The notes below the pieces were generated by a model that saw only the letters and a list, made by a program, of their open reading frames with translations, searched no databases and was not told the origin of the DNA. Shown here piece after piece: positions 33,778 to 44,772 of a stretch of 64,000 bases of DNA. Within the stretch, counting starts at the first letter, position 1. Each line of letters begins with the position of its first letter. The stretch lies in assembly GCF_033118175.1 (NCBI RefSeq), contig NC_083699.1:46163001-46227000 (forward strand). Direction: 5' to 3'. The translations under genes and the position numbers were made by a program. This stretch comes from Dama dama (taxonomy: Eukaryota > Chordata > Mammalia > Artiodactyla > Cervidae).

Positions 33778-35344
33778 ATACAGATTATTTATAAGATGTT
33801 GCTATATTTTAATGATTTACAACATACAATACAAATAAAAGCAGAGTGCTTACTACGCAAGCACAGGTTCAGGATAAGTCTAAAAGCCCCCCTTTCTGCA
33901 GCTATGCTATTCCTGATAGCCCTTCTGTGGGCTGTCCTGACCCATAGAGACACACATGGAAAGCAAGCTCTGATTCTTTCTGTTGAGGAAGACTGCCCCT
34001 GATTTCAGAACACAGATTTCAGGAAGCAGCCTCACTCCTCCAAGATGAAATTAAGTGATGGGTCCTGCTGAGGACACGGCCCTGAGAGAGACCCTGCCTT
34101 GGGTGGGGCAGGGATTGGTTGGACTCCACTGCAGGGCTGGTTTCCAGAGAGGGAGGAGGTTTGGGTATTTGGCCAATTGGGCAAATTAAGACAACTGCAT
34201 GGCTCTTAGACTAGTGTTTGGGGTTTGCTTTGGATTATACTTTAAACAGAGGACAGGAATCAATTCGTCTTGGGGAAGTGGTATTTTATTGTTACAGGAC
34301 AGATGGACGCTGAGTCTGATTGTCCTTGAGCTGCAACTGAAATTTCAGTCTCAAGTCTGTGACATTCGGGCTTCAGCCAGCTGCTCAACCATAATAAATC
34401 ACAGGATGGAGAATGTCTGGGTATCAGAGAAAGGCCTGGGAGGAAGGAAACAGAGGTAAGGCCAAGGACTCACCCAAGTTCCCACAGCTTGTACAAGGAG
34501 ATTGAACAGTGTGGGAGCAGGTACCATGTCTGTCCATGACACATCCACCAAGGTACCAGGCAGAGACTGGGTGTCCATGAGGCAAAGTAGGATGGGGAGA
34601 GGTGAGCATCAGGGCGAGAACACAGGCCTCTTGTTATCCGGACTAGCACTCAAGGATCTGGGTCACCATTCTAAGCTTGACAGAGAGAGGCAAGGAGAGT
34701 GCAGTAAAGGATATATGAGGAGCCTGGGGAGGTCAAGAGCAAGGCAACAAGGTGTAAGCAGACATTTCAGAAAGAGAGGGAAAGGATCAGGCAAACCTGA
34801 GAGGTCAGGGATTCCAAAAGGGGCCACTTTACTGAGTGGGGGTGCTGGCCTGTTCAGGGCCTGACTGGTAGTGATGGTGACTCAGATGGTAGGAAAAAAG
34901 CAACAAATCTAGTCCCCGCACACCCTCAACATAGCTTCTGAGTGTCAGATCTTCCCATCTTCTCTGCTGGAGTCCTGTGTGAGGAGTGAAGGGGGAAGCT
35001 GGGAAGGATGAGTGAGTAGGCACTCACCCTCCCAGGAGAGGGGAAACAGCAGCCACATGCAGACCTGCTCAGCCTGTGACTTTTTGCATTCACTTCCTCT
35101 TTTGCCCCTGAGACAGCCCTGTGAGACCCCATTCCACATGTGAGGAAACTGAGTCCTTCTGAGCTCTTCTCAGAGCATTTAGTTTTGTTGATAAACCAAA
35201 CTAAGAAGGATTGCTAGAGTGTTTTAATTTAATAAATACTGGTTTCTTAGTAACTCCAAGGAGAGATCCTCTAATGGGCTTTGCTGATGCTGTTTGGGGT
35301 TGGAAATATTTGAGGTCAGAGAAATCTCAGCAGCCTCAGCTCAG
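33778..35344. other. Unassigned non-coding sequence with MIR scraps
   Basis: GGACTCACCCAAGTTCCCACAGCTTG (34467-34492) and CCATTCCACATGTGAGGAAACTGAGTCC (35129-35156) look like isolated minus-strand MIR core pieces. No exon is recognised; the 120-codon frame at 34502-34864 has no domain. Confidence 0.4.
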
Positions 35345-35525
35345 TCAATATTTTATCGAGCATTTACTATGTGCCAGGCACTCTCTCTCTACTTTTATTG
35401 TCACATTTATTCCTTGCTCACCTAAGAAGCAAGTACTATTATTACCTCTAGTCTACAGATGATGAAACCGGTGACTTGAATCACTTTGCCCAAGGTCATC
35501 CAGTAATAAACAGTGGCCGAAGGAT
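35345..35525 (-). mobile_element. MIR SINE
   Basis: TTATCGAGCATTTACTATGTGCCAGGCACTC, AGTACTATTATTACCTCTAGTCTACAGATGATGAAACCGG and CTTTGCCCAAGGTCATCCAGTAATAA match reversed MIR. Confidence 0.85.
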
Positions 35526-35560
35526 ATTTTTATGATATTTCCTTGCCTATGCATGAGACT

Positions 35561-35810
35561 GCTGCTGCTGCTGCTGCTAAGTCGCTTCAGTTGTGTCCGA
35601 CTCTGTGAGACCCCATATACGGCAGCCCACCAGGCTCCCCCGTCCCTGGGATTCTCCAGGCAAGAACACTGGGGTGGGTTGCCATTTCCTTCTCCAATAC
35701 ATGAAAGTGAAAAATGGAAGTGAAGTTGCCCAGTCGTGTCCAACTCTTAGCAACCCCATGGACTGCAGCCTACCAGGCTCCTCCACCCATGGGATTTTCC
35801 AGGCAAGAGT
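35561..35810 (-). mobile_element. BovA2 SINE (dimeric)
   Basis: Two BovA monomers in the same minus orientation: GCTAAGTCGCTTCAGTTGTGTCC...TTCCTTCTCCAATACATG, then AAGTGAAGTTGCCCAGTCGTGTCC...TTTTCCAGGCAAGAGT. That is the BovA2 arrangement, with its (TGC)n tail at the left. ATGAGACT occurs at both ends (35553-35560 and 35811-35818) and is the likely short TSD. Confidence 0.95.
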
Positions 35811-35818
35811 ATGAGACT

Positions 35819-36335
35819 AACCTATGCCAAATATTGGATCTTTGTGGAGGATAAAAGCAGGGGACCTTGAAGTGACATCATCTGCTAGTGGGAAGGGAGA
35901 GGGAGAAGCAGGAAGAGCAGAGAAGAATCAAGAAGGCTATTTTTTGGACAGTAGCCAGGTAAATAAAATCACAGGTTTAAAAACCAAATTTAAACTTCAA
36001 AAACTCTGTGTCTAGTTTGTGATCTCTTGAGAACCATATCCCATATCGTAAAATGCCCACATATGTAGAGCTGTAGTTTAGGGTGTGCTCGTGGGCTCAT
36101 CAGGCGTGGGTAACCGAGGGCACACGGCAGAGATGGGATCCGCCACTTCAGCCCTGTTTCTGGGTCTAGTGAAGTGAAAGATACTCAGGTTCTGGTTGTC
36201 CGGGAGGGAGCACAGGTAGATATGCTGAATGTCGGGATGCTGGGGCTTGAGCAGCCTCAGCCTCTGGTGCCAGTGAGAGACGTAGTTCCCCAGGCTTCCA
36301 GGGGCCCCGGGGAGGGGAACAGATAAAGTGCTGAG
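35819..36335. other. Unassigned non-coding sequence
   Basis: No family or exon recognised between the BovA2 and the next SINE. Confidence 0.4.
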
Positions 36336-36352
36336 AAAGTACACAGCAGCAC

Positions 36353-36562
36353 TTCCCTGGTGGCGCGGTGGTAAAGAACTCAGTTGCCCATGCAGGAGAT
36401 GCATTCAATTCCTGGGTCAGGAAGATCCCCTAGAGAAGGAAATGGCAACCCACACCAGTATTCTTGCCTGGGAAATCCCATGGGCAGAAGAGCCTGGCAG
36501 GCTACAGTCCATGGTGTCTCAAAAGAGTCAGACACGACTGAGCAGCTAAACTACAACAACAA
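36353..36562 (+). mobile_element. Bov-tA SINE with TSD
   Basis: A complete forward unit: the tRNA-Glu-like head TTCCCTGGTGGCGCGGTGGTAAAGAAC, a degenerate box-B-like TTCAATTCC, the BovA body and an A-rich AACTACAACAAC tail. The flanks AAAGTACACAGCAGCAC (36336-36352) and AAAGTACGCAGCAC (36563-36576) are near-identical. Confidence 0.96.
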
Positions 36563-36576
36563 AAAGTACGCAGCAC

Positions 36577-37746
36577 TCCTGGAGAGACGGGTCCTACTTA
36601 TCTTTGCATTCCCAAGGCCTGGGACACGGGGGACATTTGGTCACACCGGTAGGACCTGTTATCTTCCTCCTGTCTGGACATTATCTCCTTCTAAACATTC
36701 TAGGAATACAGCTGATTTCAGAGGAAAGCTTGGCAGTACCCAGAGGCGAGTCCTGGTCCTTGGCTTCTTACCCCCTCTGAGCAGCCCCCACGAGGGGTGG
36801 CAAGCTGATGCCGTTCCACTGTCCCCTCGCACAGACCATCACCACACTCCACCCCTCAGGGAAGCCAGGACCGAGGGACAGGTCACCTCCAGAGCTCTGT
36901 TTCTAGCCATAGACACTAGAGGCCACGACAAGGGAGCTGGCGTGGCCAGGACCCTGCCTCGTTTCTGCACCCAGCAAGCCCTGTCCCAGTGTGGGGCTTC
37001 TCCACCTCACCTCCACCCACTGCAGCCTAAATGGGCTCAACAGCTCAGAGAGTGAGGATCAGCTGGTCTGGGCCACTGCAGCTGATCAGGTCCAGCTGTT
37101 TCCTTGACTTCCGGCTCCTTCCAGACTGGCTGGGTTGTGAGAGGCTGGAGGGAGAGGGGCACCAGCTAGGGGAAGGGCCTGAGGAGAAGGAGGCCCAGCT
37201 CTGCTCTCCCTTCTGCTGACTTATTGGCTTAGGGCTTTTCCAGCTGCTGAAACATTTTTCACCTTGACAGAACCCAGATGGTCAAAATTCGTCCAAGAAA
37301 AATGCAAGTAACTAGTGATAGAGCCAGCTTTCTGCTCTCTGCTTTCATCATGCCCCAGTCAGAGAGGAGCAGGAAATCTTCTGAAAGGCCACAAGTTAAC
37401 ACACGCCTCTGAGGAGATTCAATTTTGCTTCCTTGATTTTGCCTATTTGCTACCTGCTCCCTTTCTATCGATATTTGCTTGTCTCCTAAGTTGAATTATA
37501 TTTTTCTATAGTCCTTAGTTCCCATATTAAAACTCTTGGATGTTGATGTATGGCAGAGGCCATCACAATATTGTAAAGTAATTATCCTCCAATTAAAATA
37601 AATAAGTAATAAAAAATAACTCTTTGAAAAAAACCCAGTGAACTAATTGTTTCCCTTTGCTGTGCCTGTGTGTTTCAATATTCATAAGCAACTTGGCTAA
37701 AGACAGACACTTGGTAACAGAAACACAAGAACTTTCCAGGAAACCC
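36577..37746. other. GC-rich unassigned sequence
   Basis: 36590-36650 (CTTATCTTTGCATTCCCAAGGCCTGGGACACGG) looks like an L2 terminus. The rest, to about 37250, is GC-rich and unrecognised. The 223-codon frame at 36384-37055 starts inside the SINE and has no domain, so it is not called. 37540-37615 ends with an L1-like CAATATTGTAAAGTAATTATCCTCCAATTAAAATAAA tail (plus strand), a short L1 3' end. Confidence 0.45.
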
Positions 37747-38060
37747 CGAAAGTGAAAGTTGCTCAGTTGTGTCCAACTCTTTACAACCCCATTGATTATA
37801 CAGTCCTTGGAATTCTCCAGGCCAGAATACTGGAGTGGGTAGACATTCCCTTTTCTAGGGGATCTTCCCAACCCAGGGATTGAACTGAGGTCTCCTGCAT
37901 TGTGGGTGGATTCTTTACCAGCTAAGACACCAGGGAAGCCCAAGAATATTGGAATGGTTAGCCTATCCCTTCTCCAGTGGATCTTCCCAACCCAGGAATC
38001 GAACCAGAGTCTCCTGCATTGCAGGTGAATTCTTTACCAGCTGAGCTATCAGGGAAGCCC
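37747..38060 (-). mobile_element. Two BovA SINE units in tandem
   Basis: 37747-37941 is a full reverse unit (GAAAGTTGCTCAGTTGTGTCC to CACCAGGGAAGCC). 37942-38060 is the 5' (tRNA-like) ~119 bp of a second unit in the same orientation, starting inside the body at CAAGAATATTGG and ending CTATCAGGGAAGCCCC. The second lacks its 3' half, so the first either inserted into it or recombined with it. Confidence 0.92.
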
Positions 38061-38239
38061 CAAAGGGGATTGGGAAAAGTGCAAGTGAGAGGGACCCAGC
38101 CCCTGTCTCCTGCCCAAGCCGACCTGCCCAAGCCGACCTGCCCAGCACCTTCCCCTGGGGTTTGTGAGGCTGAGCCCTTCTACCTCCATCCTACCTGCAA
38201 ACAGATGAGGGCAGGGGACCTGGGACCTGGACCCATGAA

Positions 38240-38840
38240 CATCCAAATCTCCAGTGTGGCACACAAGGTACTTCACAACCCAGCTCCAATCCCCTCCTTC
38301 AGCCTCATCTCTGGATCCTGCAGACCCCTCCCACTCAGTTTCACACCCTACCCATTCCACCCCTTATGCCTTGGCTATACCTTCCATACCTCTTTTCTTG
38401 CCATCTTTTCTCTGCCTTTGTGTGTTAGTTGCTCAGTCACGTCTGGCACTTTGCAAGCCCATGGACTATAGTCCGCCAGACTCCTCTGTCCTTGGGATTC
38501 TCCAGGCAAGAATACTGGAGTGGGTGGCCATTCCCTTCTCCAAGGGATCTTCCCAACCCAGGGATCGAACCTGGGTCTTCTGCATTACAAGCTGATTCTT
38601 TACCAACTAGTCACCAGGGAAGCCTTAGTCAGCTCCTAAAGTTCATTCAAGTTCCTACTCAAAGTCCAGTTCCTCGGTGCTCTTCACCAGACCCTTCCTC
38701 CACAGGAAAAGGCAGTCCCCCATCCTGGTGCTCCTCAGCCCTTGGTAAACATGTTTATCACGACACTCAGCGCCCCTCATTGTAACGACATGTTACGTGC
38801 CTCACTCTCCCTACTTGTCTTTGATTTCCATGACGTACAG
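38240..38840 (+). mobile_element. L2 LINE fragment split by BovA
   Basis: ACAAGGTACTTCACAACCCAGCTCC and CCTTATGCCTTGGCTATACC lie before the SINE; CTACTCAAAGTCCAGTTCC, CTTCACCAGACCCTTCC and CTGTCTTTGATTTCC-type text lies after it. This follows the L2 order on both sides of the BovA at 38418-38625. Confidence 0.6.
38418..38625 (-). mobile_element. Bov-tA/BovA SINE nested in L2
   Basis: Reverse unit TGTGTGTTAGTTGCTCAGTCACGTC to CTAGTCACCAGGGAAGCC, little diverged. Confidence 0.96.
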
Positions 38841-39887
38841 AAACAGTTTGTTGAACTCTACAACAAGTTTATTTTCTTGATAGTATATCAAAGAAAGTTG
38901 GAGCCGATGCAGTGAGGCACTTTCGGATCCACATACCAAATCGATTTTTCCAAGAACTTTGTCAAATTCCACATGAGGGGTGGAGTCCTTAACTTCATTT
39001 TTTAAATTAAGGAGCAACTTTAAAAGCAGTAAGTCATGCCATTGTCTTATTAGTCATTTGCAGCTCAAAATCATTGTAATTAATCCTGTGAATCTTGGAA
39101 AGTTTCACATGATATCAGCTTGTTGCTGAAACTGGGACGGGCTGAGAGGCATCCTTGGCTGAAGGTTCTGGGTGCTGCTGGTCAAGTCAGGGGCCGGAAG
39201 AGACACTCCAGGAAAGAAGAAAGCAATTCTACTGTTGTAGGATTATTATTTTCACTTTCTGTTTGCTTGTTTAGACTTTCCATACTCCACAGGTGTCACT
39301 TTTGTAAAAAGGAAAAGCAATACATTTTTAAAGTACAAAACAACAAGCAATTAGGTTGATTAAAACCATAAAAGCTCCATGAGAAGAAGGGGAGGAAACT
39401 TGAGACACTGACCATAGACACTTCTGCCCCTGAGACCTGCAGCTTGAGCCCTGGACAAGAGGCCTGTTTGCTGTCATGCCTAAATCACGAGGTTAGACTC
39501 CTGGGGTGGGGATGGGGTGGAGGCAATGAGAGAAACTCAGGAGCCTCCCCTTTGCCCAGCATCACATGCTCCTGTTCTCACTGCTCAGACAGCCACAAAT
39601 GTCCCCACGGGAGCACCGGAAAATCACACAAAATCACGCTGTTTGGGGTCTGGGCCCAGCTCTGGCACGTACAGCTCTAGGATCTTAGACAAGTGGCTGC
39701 TCCCAGGTTTCCTCACCTCTTTGGGGGTCATGTATTTGCCTCCCAGGACATCTGTGTCAAAGGCTATAAATTACATGGCCAGTGCATGAGCATCAGGTGT
39801 TACTGGAATTTCTGTCAGTTCTAGAAGGAGGTAGGACTGAGGCCCGGATGGGCGGGGTATTTACAGGTTCACAATGTTTCGTGAGCT
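38841..39887. other. Unassigned sequence with conserved-looking AT-rich core
   Basis: 38900-39115 is AT-rich, repeat-free text with several TAATTAA/TTAATTA-like and octamer-like words (CATTGTAATTAATCC). It could be a constrained non-coding element, but alignment is needed. No exon is seen in the rest. Confidence 0.35.
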
Positions 39888-40062
39888 GAAAAATAGTCGA
39901 CTCTCCACAACTATATAGGAGGCACTATTATCATTATTCAGAAGTTACAAATGATAAAACCAGGCACCAAAAAGTGAAGCACATCACAAGACTTGCCGCA
40001 CAGTTAGGAGCAGAGGGGCTGGAATCTGAACCAGGGCCAGTGACAGCACAGCCTGTGTTAGT
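39888..40062 (-). mobile_element. MIR SINE
   Basis: CCACAACTATATAGGAGGCACTATTATCATTATTCAG, TTGCCGCACAGTTAGGAGCAGAGGGGCTGGAATCTGAACC is the reversed MIR. Confidence 0.8.
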
Positions 40063-40069
40063 AATCCGT

Positions 40070-40282
40070 GTTGCTGTTGTTTAGTGATTCAGTCATGTCC
40101 AACTCTTATGTGACCCCATGAACTGTAGACCATCAGGCTACTCTGTCCATGAGATTCTCCAGGCCAGAATACTGGAGTGGATTGCCGTTTTCCACTCCAG
40201 GGAATCTTCCTGACCCAGGGATCTAACCTGCATCTTTTGTATTGGCAGGCCGAATCTTTACCACTGAGCCACCTGGGAAGCC
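40070..40282 (-). mobile_element. Bov-tA/BovA SINE
   Basis: Reverse unit TTGCTGTTGTTTAGTGATTCAGTCATGTCC to GAGCCACCTGGGAAGCC, directly after a MIR. Confidence 0.95.
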
Positions 40283-40297
40283 ATGATCTGTACTTAA

Positions 40298-40361
40298 ATG
40301 CACACACACACATGCACACAGGCACATACACACACATATACACATGCACACACACACACCT
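40298..40361. repeat. Interrupted (CA)n microsatellite
   Basis: Runs of CACACA broken by TG/TA words, next to the 5' side of the preceding SINE. Confidence 0.85.
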
Positions 40362-40801
40362 CCTTTGCATTCCAGAGACACCCTCCAGATTCTACACGAG
40401 TTCTGCAGTTTCAATCCTGAATTTTGTTTCTTTGAAACCTAATTGACCTAAGAAACTGCTAACAATTCATTTAATACTGTTTATATTATTGCGATTCCTC
40501 CCCATGACCATGTATTGTAAGAATTAATAAAAAGACATATTACTCTTCTTTGGTAGGACTGTGCTTCAAAACAAAAGTCTTAAAATTTAATGGAAATTAA
40601 AAAATCCTTTGCCAGTCACAGGTTTTGGAGCCTTATTTATCTAATGCCCTGGCTGGTGGGGATATTTCCAATTCACTTTGGAATCAAGCCTGGGTTTCCT
40701 GATTTCCCTACCTCCAGCTTTCAGCCTCTACTGCCAAAGCCAACCCAGCCCCTTCCTGTGGTTTCCAGTTCAGCCTGTGGTTTCCAGCTCAGCCGCCTGG
40801 T

Positions 40802-40915
40802 GGAGGGAGGGGGAAAGGAGAGGAGGAGGGGGAAAGAGAAGGAGGGAGGAGGGATGAGTAAGAGGAGGGGGGAGGGGAAAGGGGAAGAGGAAAGGAGAGG
40901 GAGGATGGCAGTGTT
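40802..40915 (+). repeat. 114-bp polypurine GA tract
   Basis: All but two bases (T at 40855 and 40859) are purines, in GGAGGG/GGGGAAAGG-type units. It has triplex (H-DNA) and G-quadruplex potential. It explains the Pro/Ser/Leu-rich minus-strand frames here. Confidence 0.93.
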
Positions 40916-42384
40916 GGGTCCCATCCAGGGGAAGCTGGGCCTGGGTCCTTCCAGCAGGGCCCCCCATGCTTGCTGAAAGCAGGGTCAGGTCATAGTCAAG
41001 TCCTCCAAAAACCTAGATATGGAGGTCTGGACAAAGTGAAAACACACAAAAAGGTCAAGATATGAGGGGTGGCAGGCTCACAAAAGGGCAAGTGAGTTCT
41101 GGATCCCCACTGGGAGGACTGGGGCACCAGCCGGACAGGCAGGGATGGGGGCCCTGAATCTCTGGCCTCAGTGCCTCCTATAGTGTCCCATCTGATTTCT
41201 TCCAGGGTCCAGAGGAGTCTGAGGGGAGGAAACCACGAGCCTGCCCCCACCCTGCCTGAACCTGGGTGTAGGCTGACTCCATGCTGCAGGCAGCTTTAAT
41301 TAAGTTTCTGGAGAAACACAAACACACTCTCATGCATTACTCCTGCAGTTCAGAAGGAGGAATGGGAGGTAGTTATGCGTATCCACTTAGCAATGTCATT
41401 CTAATTTCTCAAAAACACTCCCTGACAGACCCATGCTTAGCCCTACCCAGGGAGCCCAGCCTGGCTAATAGACCAGGTCGGGGGCAGCTGGAGCCTGTCA
41501 GATTGACTTGCTGGGGGAGAATTCATTAACCAGCCATCTTCTGTCTCCTGAGATCTTAGCACTGGGATGGTCTGTATACAATGTGCTGAGTGTGGAGAGT
41601 AATCCCTATGAAGCTATCACAGGCCACAGAATCCCTCCAATAGAAAGGGACCACAGCCCCCGTGGAATATTTTCTTTGCTGCCTCTTCTGCAAACAGGCA
41701 GTCAGAGTATTTAGCTTTCTTCTCTGGCCACCTTCAGGTCATGATCAGGACTGGGCTTAGTCACTGCTGCTGTAAATGTTTGCCTGGCTGGAGAAAACTC
41801 CCTCATATTAACCAGGAAGCAATGAATGAGAAACCTTTCTGCTCCTGCAGTAGATGCTGCACAAGAATAAAGCAAGCTCTGAAATACTATCTCTTTGAAA
41901 CATCAGGTGTCTAAATATTTACCAAGAGTGTGATTGACATTCTCTCCTTCAGCACAGCGAGCATTCACTGGGTGTTGGGAATAGGAATGGTGCCTATGCA
42001 GACCCTTGGGAGGAGGGGAGGCCTCCTCCAGGGAAAACAGTGGTCCTCCTCACCCCTCAGCCCCAGCTTTCAAATGGAAGTCCCAGCTCCCTGCGATCTT
42101 AGACTTTCCATCCCCCTATCCTTGACATACCTTGGAGACAGACTCTTCAGCTACACACCCTACACAGAGCTCAAGACTCTGCTTACATGAGACTTCTCAG
42201 AGTTTTCCAAATGCACAGGCTGTTTCTCATGACTTGGGTCTATACTGATGGCTCCACATGGCATGCCCTTTCCAGGAGGTCCCTACTGGTAGCTTTAGGT
42301 ACACTTCTAGGTCAAAGATGATGAAAAGACTTCATCTGGGATGCCAGTTTTGGAATGACCACATCCTAGCTGTGAGGTGATTTG
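40916..42384. other. Unassigned non-coding sequence
   Basis: Repeat-poor. No exon with splice sites recognised. Confidence 0.4.
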
Positions 42385-42605
42385 ATGGGTTTGTCATTGG
42401 TCTAATAAGCTGTAAATGCCACGTCCTCCGTGATGCCTTCTGGCCTCCATCCTCCAGAGTAAATGTCTCTTCCTTCCTGCCTCTCCTTGGCACCTAAGTC
42501 ATTTTTCCTTTTCCACCTTGTATCATGAATATATGAATAGCTTGTTCCCCTTCCCCTGCTAATCCCTAGGTTCCTTAGGTAGTGACTGTATCCCCTTTGT
42601 ATCCA
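42385..42605 (+). mobile_element. L2 LINE 3'-region fragment
   Basis: CGTCCTCCGTGATGCCTTCTGGCCTCC, CAGAGTAAATGTCTCTTCC, CTCTCCTTGGCACC and TAGGTTCCTTAGGTAGTGACTGTATCCCC follow L2 order closely. Confidence 0.65.
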
Positions 42606-42929
42606 GAGGATATAAAGGGGATATTGCTCCTTGCTTGAAGTCAGTGCTGTCAAGGTGGCTGAACTGAATTTCTCTCCTGGGGGCAGCTACCTGAGAGTAG
42701 ACAGCTTGGATACTCCTCATGACTGGTGTATTTTGAAAGAGGGCTTGTGGATTCTGCATTCCTGCACTGGGAAGGAAGCTTCTTCTGGGCAGGTATCGGG
42801 GCTAATAGGGACAAAGGGCAACTTTCTGACTTGGGAGAGCTGGTGGTAGGGCCAGACAAAATAGTAAAACCCAATTAAATTGAACGTAAGTATATCCCAA
42901 ATATTGCATGAGACATGTTGATGCTATTA

Positions 42930-43112
42930 TTATTTTTGCTATTGTTCAGTTGCTCAGTTGTCTCTGATTCCTTGTGACCCCATGGACTGCAGCACTCCAG
43001 GCTTCTCTGTCTTTCACCGTCTCCTGGAGTTTGCTCACATTTCATGTCCATTGAGTTGGTGATGCCATCCAACCATCTCATCCTCTGTCTGATGCCCTCT
43101 TCTCCTGATACT
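42930..43112 (-). mobile_element. BovB (RTE) LINE 3'-end fragment
   Basis: Reverse BovB terminus: TTGTTCAGTTGCTCAGTTGTCTCTGA, CTCCTGGAGTTTGCTCACA, CATTGAGTTGGTGATGCC and CATCTCATCCTCTG. Confidence 0.93.
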
Positions 43113-43509
43113 TATGCTAAAAAATTGTTCATTGTTTATGTGAAATTCAGATTTAACTCAGTGTCCTGTATTTTCATTTGCTAAATTTGGCAACTATAGA
43201 TGAGGGTGCCAGAAAGAGGCTTCTAGAGATCATCTCCACAGGTTTTCTAAGACAAATTCTGTCCACTAACCTGTGTCTGTAGGTAAGAACAGCTGGGGAA
43301 GCGGTGGTGGGGTGGGGGCAAGGATGAACTCAGTCAAGCTGACACCCTTTTGTGGTTGTGCACAACTCCCAAGTCTCCTGGTGCTTGCAGATGAGGCTGT
43401 CTGATGTTCTACCTCCAGGACCCTCCTGGGCCTAGCTTACAGTAACAGCCAGCTTCAGTGAGATCCAGGCAGGGGGAGCTGTGCATAGGCACTTCAAGAA
43501 GCACCCAGA

Positions 43510-43650
43510 AGGCTTTTTAATGTGTTCAGCTATAAGCTTCATTGGGGGGACCAAGTCTGTCTTGTTCATCATCAGATGCCCAGTGCCTTGCATAGTACTT
43601 GACATGAAGTAGATGCACAGTTAGTATTTACTGAATAAATAAGAGTTTGG
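43510..43650 (+). mobile_element. L2 LINE 3' end
   Basis: CTATAAGCTTCATTGGGGGGACCAAG, TCAGATGCCCAGTGCCTTGCATAGTACTTGACA and a TATTTACTGAATAAATAAG terminus. Confidence 0.7.
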
Positions 43651-44464
43651 TGCTGCTGGGCCTTCTTCACCTATGATTATCCTTACCTCATCCACCGTGA
43701 TATAAATGTGGAAAAGAGGAATTGGCTTCCAGCCTTTCCTTTACAGAAATCATCACTAATTTCCATTACCCAGCAAACTGTCCAAGTGCATTAGGCTGAT
43801 TTGGATTTAAAATCAATTAGTGAATCTTCAGGGAACCCAGCTACTAGAAAAGCAGTATAAAACTGCATCTTCTTAAGTTAATTTATTTCCATTTAAAGGG
43901 TAATTAATACTTTTCATTGATGTGAGTTTAGAAAACAGGGAGAAGTGTCAGTGAAGAGGAAGAGCCCATCCAATCTCAGGACTTCAGGAAGACTGAGTTA
44001 TTACAGGGACACTGAGTTACACCTGTTTTGTGGTACCTGCTTCTCTCTTCTCTCTCCACTCACAGTTGCTGGACACCTTTTTTTTCTTCAGTTTTCTCTT
44101 TTTCCTTCTCTGCCAAAAACCCTGATGGAGGACACAGCCTGATCTCAGATTCTGAGGTGTGACCAAAAGTAGCTGCTTGTGGTTAAGAAGAGCCCAGAGG
44201 CCAGAGGAGCCATCAACCCAGGGACAGCAGAAATAGGCAAATGTAATGAGGGCCTGGTTTGGGGTGGCAGTGGGGCCGTAGGGGTGACATAACAAGGCAG
44301 GAGGCGTGGACCTGTGACCAGTGGAGTATGAACCATAAAGGAATGGTCAGAAAGGAGTTCCAGCCTCCAGATTTGGAGACTAGGGGAATGGAGAGGGTAC
44401 CAGCCAGGACTTAGTTGCGAACAACAGAAACTGATTCTGGTTCCCTAAGAAGAAACAAAATTTA
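43651..44464. other. Unassigned sequence with conserved-looking segment
   Basis: 43690-43935 is repeat-free and AT-rich, with homeobox-type words (TCAATTAGTG, GTAATTAATAC). It may be a conserved non-coding element. The remainder is unrecognised. Confidence 0.35.
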
Positions 44465-44486
44465 TTAAATATATATATATATTTAG
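44465..44486. repeat. (AT)n microsatellite
   Basis: Short ATATATATAT run after AAATTTATTA. Confidence 0.8.
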
Positions 44487-44752
44487 AGCTCACTGAATCA
44501 ATGAAAGGACTGGAAAACCAGTCTTAGAAAATAGGTGGGACCAAGAGAGGCTGGTCACACCAGTAGAGCAGCCTGGTCCCACCACTAGAACAGCCTGGTC
44601 AGGTTGAAGTCAAAGCAGCCCAATGACTGGCTACTTGTGGCACTGCCCTCCTCCACTACTGCTGTGAATAATCTCTAGCCTTGTCTCACTCTCAGGAACC
44701 AAAATCCCTTGCAGATGGTGTGAATGAGGATGTCTAAGTCATGGAAGCCTGC

Positions 44753-44772
44753 CCCAGTCACTAGGGGGCAAG
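44753..44772 (+). promoter_or_regulatory. CTCF-like motif
   Basis: CAGTCACTAGGGGGCAAGTA contains the CACTAGGGGGCA core expected of a CTCF site, outside any recognised repeat. Occupancy cannot be judged from sequence. Confidence 0.35.

Noticed and set aside
36384..37055. 223-codon plus-strand frame, the longest outside L1
   Set aside because: It starts inside a Bov-tA SINE, runs into L2-like and unassigned GC-rich sequence, and shows no domain, signal peptide or splice support.
40721..40967. Proline/serine-rich minus-strand frames
   Set aside because: Translation of the complement of the polypurine tract.
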